The notes under the pieces were generated by a model that worked only from the letters and a program-made list of their open reading frames with translations, did not search any database and had not been told where the DNA came from. A stretch of 64,000 bases of DNA from Shimia sp047124445 (lineage in GTDB: Bacteria; Pseudomonadota; Alphaproteobacteria; Rhodobacterales; Rhodobacteraceae): assembly GCF_047124445.1 (NCBI RefSeq), contig NZ_CP138921.1:3534001-3598000 (forward strand), in the 5' to 3' direction. Below, one piece after another: positions 40,609-48,628 of the stretch. The position numbers and the translations under genes are program-made. Each line of letters starts with the position of its first letter. The stretch's first letter is position 1.

Positions 40609-41903
40609 TCCGTGCTTTCATCACATGCGTAACGCTGTTTGTGGCTGTGCCTGCCTGGGCGGAGATCAACATCAAAGAAGTCACCTCACCGGGCGGCATC
40701 AACGCCTGGCTGGTCGAAGAGTCGTCGATCCCCTTTGTGGCGCTGGAAATCCGGTTTAAGGGCGGCACCTCGCTCGACGCAGAGGGTGCGCGCGGCGCAA
40801 CCAACCTGATGGTCGGCCTGTTGGAAGAGGGCACCGGCGACATGGACGCGCAGGCCTTTGCCAAGGCGAGCGAAGAACTGGCGGCGCAGTTTGGCTATGA
40901 TAGCCATGCCGATGCGGTGTCGATTTCCGCCCGTGTGCTGACCGAGAACCGCGATGAGGCGCTGGCCTTGCTGCGCAAATCCTTGGTGGCGCCGAGCTTT
41001 CCGCAGGATGCGCTGGACCGGGTGCGTGAACAGGTGCTCTCCGGATTGCGGTCTGATCTGAAAGACCCGGATAAGATCGCCGGCGCGCGGATGGCGGAGA
41101 TCATCTACGGCGATCACCCCTATGGCAGCGCGGGCGAAGGCACGATTGAGAGCGTGACCCACCTGACGCGCGAGGACATGATCGCCGCGCATAAAGGTGC
41201 GATGGCCAAAGACCGGTTGTTTGTTGGCGTAGTGGGCGACATCACCGCCGAAGAGCTGGGGCCTGTGTTGGACACGTTGCTGGGCGACTTGCCAGAGACC
41301 GGAGCACCGATGCCGGGCCCAGCGAAAGTGGACATCATGGGCGGCGTCGATGTGGTGGATTTTGACACGCCGCAGTCGGTGGCGATGTTTGCCCAGAACG
41401 GCATTGACCGCGACGACGAGGATTTCTTCGCCGCCTATGTGCTCAACACCATTTTGGGCGGCGGTGGCTTTGAAAGCCGTCTGATGGAGGAAGTCCGGGT
41501 GAAGCGTGGGCTGTCGTATGGGGTCTACAGCTACATTGTGCTGCGCGATCTGGCGAACGTCTACATGGGCAGCGTGTCTTCGGCCAATGACCGCGTGGCG
41601 CAGGCGATTGAGGTCATTCAAGACGAATGGGCACTGATGGCCGCCGAAGGCCCGACAGAGGACGAGGTTGCGAAAGCCAAGGCGCTGCTTACCGGGGCCT
41701 ATCCGCTCCGGTTTGACGGCAACGGCGCGATTGCGACAATCATGGTTTCCATGCAGATGGACAACATGCCCATCGACTACATCGCCACCCGCAACGACAA
41801 AGTGGATGCGGTCACAGTGGAAGACGTGAAACGCGTCGCCGGAGAGCTTTTGACGCCGGAGAAGTTGCAATTTGTGGTGGTGGGCAAGCCTGAGGGGCTT
41901 TGA
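40605..41903 (+). CDS. M16 family peptidase-like protein (non-catalytic partner)
   Basis: A 432-residue paralogue of the preceding protein with a signal peptide (1-18, ending PAWAE). At the place where HxxEH should be it reads 'ATNLMVGLLEEGTGD', so it lacks the zinc-binding histidines. A conserved M16 late motif, 'RVKRGLSYGVYSYI' near 300, is kept. It probably provides the substrate-clamping half of a heterodimer with the catalytic subunit. The two genes overlap as ATGA, consistent with 1:1 synthesis. Confidence 0.92.
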   Translation: MIRAFITCVTLFVAVPAWAEINIKEVTSPGGINAWLVEESSIPFVALEIRFKGGTSLDAEGARGATNLMVGLLEEGTGDMDAQAFAKASEELAAQFGYDSHADAVSISARVLTENRDEALALLRKSLVAPSFPQDALDRVREQVLSGLRSDLKDPDKIAGARMAEIIYGDHPYGSAGEGTIESVTHLTREDMIAAHKGAMAKDRLFVGVVGDITAEELGPVLDTLLGDLPETGAPMPGPAKVDIMGGVDVVDFDTPQSVAMFAQNGIDRDDEDFFAAYVLNTILGGGGFESRLMEEVRVKRGLSYGVYSYIVLRDLANVYMGSVSSANDRVAQAIEVIQDEWALMAAEGPTEDEVAKAKALLTGAYPLRFDGNGAIATIMVSMQMDNMPIDYIATRNDKVDAVTVEDVKRVAGELLTPEKLQFVVVGKPEGL

Positions 41904-42046
41904 GGGCTGTCACTGATTATGAGATGAGGCGCGGGAGGTGAGAGCCTTTCGCGCTTTTTTGACTCTTTGGGTTGATTTGTATTGTGGTGCATTCCCTAAA
42001 AAGGCGAATGTAGGTGGGGCAGAACAGGCTTGAGAGCGAAGACAGT

Positions 42047-42889
42047 ATGACATCATCAAACATTGTCGCGGCGACGGAGATTCCCCGCGAACACCTGCGG
42101 GAGGCCATGAATGTGGCCTTTTCGGATTACGCTGTGCCCATGCAATTGACGCAGGACGCCTTTGACAGGCTGTTGGCGCAGCGGGGGTTTGTTCCGGAGG
42201 TTTCACGGGTTGCGATGCTCGATGGTGAGGTTGCCGCCTTTTGGCTGGTTGGGCGACGCGGTGACGCAGCCTATCTCATCTCCAGTGGCACACGCCCTGC
42301 GCACCGCGGCAAGGGGCTCTCCACGGAGATTGGGCTGGCCGTTTTGGCGGGGTTGCGCGGCAACGGGGCGACGTCGCTTCAGATGGAAGTGCTTGAAAAC
42401 AACGTTGTTGCCCAAAGCCTGTACAAACGGTTGGGCCTGACACAGCACCGCCAATTGGGGTGTTGCCACATCATGCCGCCAAAGGATGTCCCGCCAAGCG
42501 TCTACAGCATTGTCACGCGTCCGTGGTCGGAAACTGCGGCCTTTGCGGAAAGCGCGCAGGATTGGGCACCATCCTGGCAGCACAGTTCGGAGTCGCTTGC
42601 GGCTTTAGGGGAGGACGTGATGTGCCTGTGTGCCGAGAAGGGTCAGCAGGTTATTGGCTGTGTGGCAGTGATCACGTCCACGCTCACAGTGGCGCAAATT
42701 GCGGTGGACCCGCGCTTTCGCAGGCAGGGCGTCGCCCGTGCCTTGCTGGCGGCGTGTGGTGAAGCGTTGGAGGCGGAGGAGCTGCGGCTGATCAACTTTG
42801 ACACGGGCGATGCGGGTTTTTCCAGCTTTGTGCGCACGTTGGACACGCGGCCACGGGTTGGCCAGTTTGAGCTGCACATGCTGCTTTGA
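42047..42889 (+). CDS. tandem-domain GNAT N-acetyltransferase
   Basis: A 280-residue protein with two acetyltransferase domains. The N-terminal one (about 1-140) has the acetyl-CoA loop 'SGTRPAHRGKGLSTEIGLAVL' and 'QMEVLENNVVAQSLYKRLGL'. The C-terminal one (about 150-280) has 'VDPRFRRQGVARALLAACGEAL'. ATG 42047 (MTSSN) is the best start. The acceptor is unknown. It stands alone downstream of the M16 pair and convergent with the TetR gene; 41904-42046 shows no other gene. Confidence 0.88.
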   Translation: MTSSNIVAATEIPREHLREAMNVAFSDYAVPMQLTQDAFDRLLAQRGFVPEVSRVAMLDGEVAAFWLVGRRGDAAYLISSGTRPAHRGKGLSTEIGLAVLAGLRGNGATSLQMEVLENNVVAQSLYKRLGLTQHRQLGCCHIMPPKDVPPSVYSIVTRPWSETAAFAESAQDWAPSWQHSSESLAALGEDVMCLCAEKGQQVIGCVAVITSTLTVAQIAVDPRFRRQGVARALLAACGEALEAEELRLINFDTGDAGFSSFVRTLDTRPRVGQFELHMLL

Positions 42890-42904
42890 GGCAGTGGTCT
42901 GTTG

Positions 42905-43462
42905 TCAGATTTCCCCCAACAACCGCCGGATTCGCCCTTCCCAGTCATCCTGCGCGCGGCCGGATTTGCCCATGGCTTGAAAGCCAAAATAGAGGTGCAG
43001 GATCATCTCGGCCAGATCTGCGCGGTGGGTCGGGGACAGGCCGACGTCACGCACTTTCAGCACGCCGAGAATCCCCTCTTTCAGGCGGTCCGCCATTTCC
43101 TGGGTTTTCTGCGCAACCTTGGGGTTGTCCGGCGCGACCTCGACCATGGCGTTGCAGATAAAACAGCCGTGATCGGCGGCGTCTGAAAGTGTGAACATCG
43201 GCATCAGGCAGGTGGTGGCGTCAGGCGCGTCACAGGCCTTGAGGGCGGCGAGATTGGCGCTCACGACCTCCTCGTCATAGCGTTCCAGCGCGTGATAGTA
43301 GACCGCGCCTTTGTCGCCAAACGCCTTATAAAAGCTGCCTCGGGTGAGTTTCATCGCGCGCAATAAGTCCGGCAGATTGGTGGCTTTGTAGCCCTGACGC
43401 CAGAACACACGCATCGCGCCGTCCAGCGCTTTGGCAATGTCAAATTCTCTGGGTCTGGCCAA
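42905..43462 (-). CDS. TetR-family transcriptional repressor
   Basis: A 185-residue regulator. The N-terminal helix-turn-helix 'ALDGAMRVFWRQGYKATNLPDLLRAMKLTRGSFYKAFGDKGAVY' spans about 12-55, and the rest is a ligand-binding helical domain of the type found in cysteine-containing TetR proteins ('DAADHGCFICNAMVEVAP', Cys100 and Cys103 region). It is divergent from the YHS gene. An inverted repeat at 43538-43559 in the shared region is a likely operator. Confidence 0.92.
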   Translation of the reverse strand: MARPREFDIAKALDGAMRVFWRQGYKATNLPDLLRAMKLTRGSFYKAFGDKGAVYYHALERYDEEVVSANLAALKACDAPDATTCLMPMFTLSDAADHGCFICNAMVEVAPDNPKVAQKTQEMADRLKEGILGVLKVRDVGLSPTHRADLAEMILHLYFGFQAMGKSGRAQDDWEGRIRRLLGEI

Positions 43463-43537
43463 GGATTTCCAACCTCACGCTCGTGTCACGCTCAGTTGAT
43501 TTGTACCATTTGGTTCCGAATTGTAAATAGAGGGCAG

Positions 43538-43559
43538 TTAGGAACTGATTGGTTTCTAA
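43538..43559. promoter_or_regulatory. probable TetR operator between the TetR and YHS genes
   Basis: Arms TTAGGAACT and GGTTTCTAA are inverted repeats with two mismatches around a 4-base centre (GATT). The site lies 30 bp before the YHS ATG and 76 bp from the TetR ATG. A further half-site, GGTTCC, is at 43512-43517. Confidence 0.55.
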
Positions 43560-43588
43560 TTTATCGAGTTAACAAAGGAACCTCCCCA

Positions 43589-44059
43589 ATGACCCTTTTT
43601 AAATCCCTGATCACCGGTGCCGCGCTGTCCGTGGCTGTAGCGACATCTGCAATTGCGGCCGGCGTTGAACTGAACGCGTCCTCCACTGGCCTGGCGCTGC
43701 AAGGCTATGACCCGGTGGCCTATTTCACAGAAGGTGCCCCAACCAAGGGCAGCTGGAAAATCACGTCCTCTTACAATGACGCGACCTACCGTTTTGCCAC
43801 TGAGGAGCACAAAGCGGCTTTTGAAGCCGATCCGGAAGCTTACCTGCCGGAATATGGCGGATACTGTGCATTTGGTGCGGCGATGGGCTTCAAATTTGAC
43901 GGTGATCCAAACCACTGGAAAATCGTTGACGGCGAACTGTTCCTGAACATTTCCCAGGACGTGCAAGAGCGTTGGGTCGCGGACATTCCGGGCTTCATTG
44001 AGAAGGCCGATGCCAACTGGACCAACATCGCAGACAAAGATCCGGCCAGCCTGCAATAA
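43589..44059 (+). CDS. exported YHS-domain protein
   Basis: A 156-residue secreted protein with a signal peptide (1-23, ending IAAG). The YHS domain is clear: 'LQGYDPVAYFTEGAPTKGSW' near 36-55, 'YRFATEEHKAAFEADPEAYLPEYGGYCAFGAAMG'. YHS domains are small metal- or cofactor-associated modules of unclear role. ATG 43589 has AAAGGAAC upstream. It is followed by a strong terminator, so it is monocistronic and probably repressed by the divergent TetR protein. Confidence 0.88.
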   Translation: MTLFKSLITGAALSVAVATSAIAAGVELNASSTGLALQGYDPVAYFTEGAPTKGSWKITSSYNDATYRFATEEHKAAFEADPEAYLPEYGGYCAFGAAMGFKFDGDPNHWKIVDGELFLNISQDVQERWVADIPGFIEKADANWTNIADKDPASLQ

Positions 44060-44088
44060 GGCAGCAAGCCACCACTCCCTTGGCCGTT

Positions 44089-44121
44089 GGCCCTCACCGC
44101 GCAATCGGTGGGGGCCTTTTT
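44089..44121 (+). terminator. rho-independent terminator after the YHS gene
   Basis: GGCCCTCACCG and CGGTGGGGGCC form an 11-bp stem with one T-G pair around CGCAAT, followed by TTTTT. Confidence 0.9.
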
Positions 44122-44174
44122 GTGATCCGGCCAATGATTGACGCGGTGTGCGGCTTTGTCTAAGAGGCAATTAA

Positions 44175-44263
44175 CCGTTGGGGTGTCCTGCGTGGCAGGG
44201 CTGAGAATCGCAAATGCGTAAACCCATCGAACCTGATCCGGGCAATACCGGCGGAGGGAACGG
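44175..44263 (+). ncRNA. TPP (THI-box) riboswitch
   Basis: The thiamin-pyrophosphate aptamer consensus is clear: GGGGTG near the 5' end, CTGAGA at 44211-44216, ACCC, then GAACCTGATCCGGG and ATACCGGCG-AGGGA. P1 closes with CCGTT (44175-44179) and AACGG (44259-44263). Downstream, TCCC (44297-44300) can pair with GGGA (44311-44314) of the thiD ribosome-binding site, suggesting that ligand binding hides the site and shuts off translation of the operon. Confidence 0.96.
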
Positions 44264-44324
44264 TGTCAAAGACGATGACGTTTTGCCTGCGCGGAATCCC
44301 GTTTCGAACTGGGAGGCGTCACGT

Positions 44325-45128
44325 ATGGCCCATATCGCTTTGACAATTGCAGGCTCCGACAGCGGGGGCGGCGCGGGTATTCAGGCAGATTTAAAGGCGT
44401 TTTCGGCGCTGGGCACCTTTGGCACCAGCGTGATCACGGCGGTGACGGCGCAGAACACGCAGGCGGTGACGGCGGTGCACCCGATCCCGTTGGACGTGGT
44501 GCGCGCGCAGATTGATGCGGTGTTGTCTGATATGGACGTGGGCGCGATCAAGATTGGCATGCTGGCCACGCCGGAGATCATCCACTCAGTGGCCGATGCG
44601 ATTGCGGACTTCACCGGTCCGGTGGTGCTCGACACGGTGATGGTGGCGAAATCCGGCGACAGCCTGTTGGCCGAAGAGGCGGTGATGACGCTCCGCGATG
44701 TGCTGGTACCACGGGCCACGGTGATCACGCCAAACCTGCCGGAGGCGGCGGCACTGCTGAAAGAAGAGTTTGCCACAAGCGAAGAGCAAGTCGTGGCACA
44801 GGGGCAGGCGTTGTGTGCGGTGGGGGCGCAGGCGGTGCTGATGAAAGGTGGTCATGCGGTTGGGGACATCTGCCACGACTACCTGATGACCTACGAAGGC
44901 ACGCAGCTGGAGCTGACTGCGCCGCGCAAACAGACCAAAAACACCCATGGCACCGGTTGTACGTTGTCGTCGTCAATTGCCGCGGGGCTGGCCAAAGGTC
45001 TTGCGCTGCCCATTGCGGTGAAAGAGGCGCACGAGTACCTGCAAGGGGCGATTGCCGCTGCTGATGATTTGAATGTTGGTAAGGGCCACGGGCCGTTGCA
45101 CCATTTCCACCGGGTTTGGAAAGCGTGA
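44325..45128 (+). CDS. thiD: hydroxymethylpyrimidine (phosphate) kinase
   Basis: A 267-residue ThiD. 'ALTIAGSDSGGGAGIQADLKAFSALGTFGTSVITAVTAQNT' at the start and 'KNTHGTGCTLSSSIAAGLAKG' with the catalytic GTGC near 213 are diagnostic. It phosphorylates HMP and HMP-P to HMP-PP for coupling to the thiazole. ATG 44325 has GGGAGG eight bases upstream; that ribosome-binding site is the likely target of the riboswitch. It is the first gene of the thi operon and overlaps thiO by 4 bp. Confidence 0.97.
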   Translation: MAHIALTIAGSDSGGGAGIQADLKAFSALGTFGTSVITAVTAQNTQAVTAVHPIPLDVVRAQIDAVLSDMDVGAIKIGMLATPEIIHSVADAIADFTGPVVLDTVMVAKSGDSLLAEEAVMTLRDVLVPRATVITPNLPEAAALLKEEFATSEEQVVAQGQALCAVGAQAVLMKGGHAVGDICHDYLMTYEGTQLELTAPRKQTKNTHGTGCTLSSSIAAGLAKGLALPIAVKEAHEYLQGAIAAADDLNVGKGHGPLHHFHRVWKA

Positions 45129-46102
45129 CGCTCTATTCCGTCATAGGCGCTGGCGTTGCCGGCCTGGCTGTGGCCACGGAGCTTGCGGAGCGCGGCGCCG
45201 AGGTGCAGGTGTTTGACCCGGCTGGCCCACCCGGCCCACATGGCTGCAGCTGGTGGGCGGGCGGTATGTTGGCGCCGTGGTGTGAATATGAAAACGCCGA
45301 GGAGCCTGTGCTGCGGCATGGGCAAGAGGCGATTGGCTGGTGGTCGGCGCATACCAACGTGACCAAAGCGGGCACGCTGGTTGTCGCCAACAAGCGCGAC
45401 CTGCCAGACATGCGCCGGTTTGCACGGCGCACTGAAGGGTTTGCCGAGATTGGTCGCGAGAAAGTGGCCGCGTTAGAGCCTGATTTGCATGGTTTTGGGC
45501 AGGGGCTGTTCTTTGAAGACGAAGCCCACCTTGATCCGCGCAAAGCCTTGCAAGACCTCTATCGCGGCTTGGCAGACAAGGGCGTGACGATGCACAAAAA
45601 GATCGCGCCAACCAACCTTGAGAACGCGATTGATTGTCGGGGTCTGTCGGCGCGGGAATACCTCTATGATTTGCGCGGTGTGAAAGGCGAGATGCTCATC
45701 ATCCGCGCGCCGGATCTGGAGATCACGCGACCCGTGCGCCTCCTACATCCGCGCATTCCGCTTTACATCGTGCCGCGTGGGGATGGTGTTTACATGCTGG
45801 GCGCGACCTCGATTGAGAGCGAAGACAGCAGCCGCATCACCGCGCGCTCGATGCTGGAACTGCTGAGTGCTGCCTATGCGCTGAACCCAGCTTTTGGCGA
45901 GGCGGAGGTGCTGGAAATCGGTGTCGACCTGCGCCCAGCCTTCCCGGACAACCTGCCGCGCATTCGCCGTCTTGGACGGACGATTTACGCCAACGGGCTC
46001 TACCGCCATGGCTATTTGCTGGCCCCTGCGCTGGCCAAAGGGGTGGCCGATCTGGCGCTTCACAACATTCATTCGGAGATGGTCGATGAAGATCGTGCTT
46101 AA
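45125..46102 (+). CDS. thiO: FAD-dependent glycine oxidase ThiO
   Basis: A 325-residue DAO-family flavoprotein. The N-terminal FAD motif is 'VIGAGVAGLAVATELAERGAEVQVFD'. 'GCSWWAGGMLAPWCEYENAEEP', typical of ThiO, follows near 40, and the C-terminal 'ANGLYRHGYLLAPALAKGVADL' is conserved. It oxidises glycine to iminoglycine, which is used by ThiG to build the thiazole. GTG 45125 overlaps the thiD stop as GTGA. The 3' end overlaps thiS by 17 bp. Confidence 0.93.
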   Translation: MTLYSVIGAGVAGLAVATELAERGAEVQVFDPAGPPGPHGCSWWAGGMLAPWCEYENAEEPVLRHGQEAIGWWSAHTNVTKAGTLVVANKRDLPDMRRFARRTEGFAEIGREKVAALEPDLHGFGQGLFFEDEAHLDPRKALQDLYRGLADKGVTMHKKIAPTNLENAIDCRGLSAREYLYDLRGVKGEMLIIRAPDLEITRPVRLLHPRIPLYIVPRGDGVYMLGATSIESEDSSRITARSMLELLSAAYALNPAFGEAEVLEIGVDLRPAFPDNLPRIRRLGRTIYANGLYRHGYLLAPALAKGVADLALHNIHSEMVDEDRA

Positions 46103-46280
46103 CGGAGAGGCCCGCGAGGTGGCGGCCGGGGACTTGGCTGGGCTTTTGGCCGAATGTGGCTTTTCGGGGCGCGTGGCGACCTCGCTGAACGAGGAGTTTG
46201 TGCCTGCCGGTTTGCGCGCGGCGCAGACATTGGCCGATGGCGACCGCGTCGAAGTGGTCGCGCCGATGCAGGGGGGCTGA
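46086..46280 (+). CDS. thiS: sulfur-carrier protein ThiS
   Basis: A 64-residue ubiquitin-like protein (MKIVLNGEAREVAAGDLAGLL...) ending in the diglycine tail 'APMQGG' that becomes a thiocarboxylate. It donates sulfur to thiazole formation by ThiG after activation by ThiF. ATG 46086 lies inside the end of thiO, and thiG follows after 3 bp. It is short but of the normal family length. Confidence 0.95.
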   Translation: MKIVLNGEAREVAAGDLAGLLAECGFSGRVATSLNEEFVPAGLRAAQTLADGDRVEVVAPMQGG

Positions 46281-46283
46281 GCG

Positions 46284-47057
46284 ATGGGCAAGACGTTTTA
46301 CGGCGTGGAGCTGCCAAACCCGCTGATGCTCGGCACGGCGCAATATCCCAGCCCGGCGATTTTGGAAGAGGCGTTTCGCGCGTCTGGGGCCGGGGTTGCC
46401 ACGGTGTCATTGCGACGCGAGGGCGCTGGCGGTGCTGGCCAGACCTTTTGGCAAATGATCGCGGATCTGGATGTGCTGGTGCTGCCCAACACGGCAGGCT
46501 GTCATACGGTGAAAGAGGCCGTAACCACCGCGCATATGGCGCGGGAGGTGTTTGATACCAAGTGGATCAAGCTGGAGCTGATTGGCCACACCGACAGTTT
46601 GCAGCCGGATGTTTTCCAACTGGTGGAAGCTGCGCGCATTCTGTCCGAGGACGGCTTTGAGGTGTTTCCTTACACCACCGAAGACCTGATCGTGGGCGAG
46701 CGTCTGCTTGAGGCTGGTTGTGAGGTTCTGATGCCTTGGGGCGCGCCGATTGGCTCTGGCCGTGGGTTGAACAACACTTACGCACTGCGGGCCATGCGGG
46801 CGGAATTCCCCGACGTGCCTTTGGTGGTGGACGCAGGTATCGGCCTGCCGAGCCACGCAGCAGCAGCAATGGAACTGGGCTTTGACGCTGTTTTGCTCAA
46901 CACCGCCGTTGCGCGCGCTGGCGATCCCGTGGCGATGGCAAAGGCGATGATGGCCGCCGTGGAAGCGGGGCAAATGGCTTGTGAGGCGGATCCTATCGAG
47001 GCCCGCGACATGGCTGAGGCGTCCACACCGGTCATTGGAAAGGCGTTCCTGTCATGA
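46284..47057 (+). CDS. thiG: thiazole synthase
   Basis: A 257-residue ThiG of typical length. The Schiff-base lysine K96 lies in 'TKWIKLELIGHTDSLQPD', 'GAPIGSGRGLNN' is near 150, and 'VDAGIGLPSHAAAAMELGFDAVLLNTAVARAGDP' is the phosphate-binding end of the barrel. It condenses deoxyxylulose phosphate, iminoglycine and ThiS-thiocarboxylate into the thiazole phosphate. It overlaps thiE by 4 bp. Confidence 0.97.
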   Translation: MGKTFYGVELPNPLMLGTAQYPSPAILEEAFRASGAGVATVSLRREGAGGAGQTFWQMIADLDVLVLPNTAGCHTVKEAVTTAHMAREVFDTKWIKLELIGHTDSLQPDVFQLVEAARILSEDGFEVFPYTTEDLIVGERLLEAGCEVLMPWGAPIGSGRGLNNTYALRAMRAEFPDVPLVVDAGIGLPSHAAAAMELGFDAVLLNTAVARAGDPVAMAKAMMAAVEAGQMACEADPIEARDMAEASTPVIGKAFLS

Positions 47058-47650
47058 GCCTGCACAAGTTCTACCCGATCTTTGATGATGTGAGTTGGCT
47101 GAAGTGTATGTTGCCGCTTGGCATCAAACTGGTGCAATTGCGCATCAAGGACGCCTCTGATGAGCACGTACGCGCGCAAATCACTGAGGCTCAGTCACTG
47201 TGTCGCGCGCACGACTGTGTGCTGGTGATCAACGATTATTGGCAAGCAGCGATTGATCTGGGCTGCGACTGGATTCACCTCGGGCAAGAAGATCTGGACG
47301 ATGCTGATCTCAAGGCCATTCGTGTGGCGGGCATCAAAATGGGCGTGTCGACCCATGACGATGATGAGCTGGAGCGCGTGCTGGCGATGATGCCGGACTA
47401 TGTCGCGCTTGGGCCGGTCTATCCGACCATTCTGAAAAAGATGAAATGGCACCAACAGGGCCTGCCGCGCGTGACCGAATGGAAAGCGCGTGTCGGTGAT
47501 GTGCCGCTCGTGGGCATTGGTGGCATGTCGGTGGAGCGGGCGCCGGGCGTATTTGAGGCCGGGGCGGACATTGTCTCTGCTGTGACCGACATCACCCTGA
47601 ATGACGATCCAGAAGAACGCGTGCGCCAGTGGCTGGAGGTCTGCAAGTGA
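47054..47650 (+). CDS. thiE: thiamine-phosphate synthase
   Basis: A 198-residue ThiE. 'VQLRIKDASDEHVRAQI', 'LVINDYWQAAIDLGCDWIHLGQEDL' and 'YVALGPVYPT' are the substrate-binding motifs, and 'PLVGIGGMSVERAPGVFEAGADIVSAVTDIT' closes the barrel. It joins HMP-PP and thiazole phosphate to thiamine phosphate. Its stop overlaps the GTG start of the ThiF-type gene. Confidence 0.95.
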   Translation: MSLHKFYPIFDDVSWLKCMLPLGIKLVQLRIKDASDEHVRAQITEAQSLCRAHDCVLVINDYWQAAIDLGCDWIHLGQEDLDDADLKAIRVAGIKMGVSTHDDDELERVLAMMPDYVALGPVYPTILKKMKWHQQGLPRVTEWKARVGDVPLVGIGGMSVERAPGVFEAGADIVSAVTDITLNDDPEERVRQWLEVCK

Positions 47651-48612
47651 GCCGCTATGCGCGCCAAATGATTTTGCCCGAGGTGGGCGCAGATGGGCAG
47701 GTGGCGCTGACCACGGCCCATGTGTTGGTCATTGGCGCGGGCGGTCTGGCGGCGAGTGCGCTGCCTTTGCTGGCAGGAGCTGGCGTCGGGCGCATCACCA
47801 TTGTCGATGGCGACACGGTGGAGCTGTCCAACCTGCACCGACAGACGATGTTCACCGAAGCGGATCAAAGCCAACCAAAGGCCGAGGTGGCGGCAGCAAG
47901 GTGTCAGGCGATCAATGGCGAGATTTCGGTTGAGGCCGTGGTGGCCAAGCTGACCCCAGCGAATGCGTCCACGCTGCTGGAAGGTGTCACTTTGGTGATG
48001 GATTGCGCCGACAGCTATGCGGTGAGCTACACGTTGAGCGATCTGTGTTTGGGAGAGAACATCCCGCTGATCACCGGCTCCGCCTTGGCGCTGTCGGGCT
48101 ATGCGGCAGGTGTGTGCGGCGGTGCGCCGTCGTTGCGGGCGCTGTTCCCAGAGGCTCCGGAAAGCGGCGCGAGTTGTGCGACAGCAGGCGTGATGGGGCC
48201 GGTGGTGGCCTTGATCGGCGCGATGCAGACGCAGATGGCGCTGGCCGTCTTGATGGGGCATCAGCCAAGCCCGCTCGGGCAGATGGTGCAGTTTGACGCG
48301 CGTTCCATGCGTAGCGCGCCGTTTCGGTTTGACACTGCACCGGAGCCAGAGACGGCATTTGGCTTTGCCTCCCCTGAGATGCTGACCGACGCAGACACAA
48401 TTGTCGAGCTGCGCGGCACCGAGGAAGCGCCAGAGCCTGCCCACCCGGACGCGATCCGCCTTTTGCCGGATCAGTTGAAAGAGAATTTGCCAATCGCCGA
48501 GGGGCGGCTGGCGTTGTGCTGTGCAACGGGGCTGCGGTCCTGGCGTGCGGCGGAATTCACCCAAGAGATTTGGCCCGGCGAGATTGTTCTTGTCGCGGCA
48601 TCTGCTTCTTAG
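47647..48612 (+). CDS. thiF: ThiF/MoeB-type adenylyltransferase with C-terminal rhodanese-like domain
   Basis: A 321-residue E1-like enzyme. The ATP-binding motif is 'VLVIGAGGLAASALPLLAGAGVG' (27-49), followed by 'DGDTVELSNLHRQTMF' and catalytic Cys177 in 'SGASCATAGVMGPVVA'. Residues about 250-321 form a rhodanese-like domain with 'CCATGLRS' (291-298). It should adenylate ThiS and may relay sulfur from its own rhodanese cysteine. Where MoeB-type enzymes have CYRC of the zinc site, this protein reads 'APSLRALFP', so the structural zinc appears lost. GTG 47647 overlaps the thiE stop. Confidence 0.88.
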   Translation: MSRYARQMILPEVGADGQVALTTAHVLVIGAGGLAASALPLLAGAGVGRITIVDGDTVELSNLHRQTMFTEADQSQPKAEVAAARCQAINGEISVEAVVAKLTPANASTLLEGVTLVMDCADSYAVSYTLSDLCLGENIPLITGSALALSGYAAGVCGGAPSLRALFPEAPESGASCATAGVMGPVVALIGAMQTQMALAVLMGHQPSPLGQMVQFDARSMRSAPFRFDTAPEPETAFGFASPEMLTDADTIVELRGTEEAPEPAHPDAIRLLPDQLKENLPIAEGRLALCCATGLRSWRAAEFTQEIWPGEIVLVAASAS

Positions 48613-48628
48613 AACGAGAGGAAACGTG

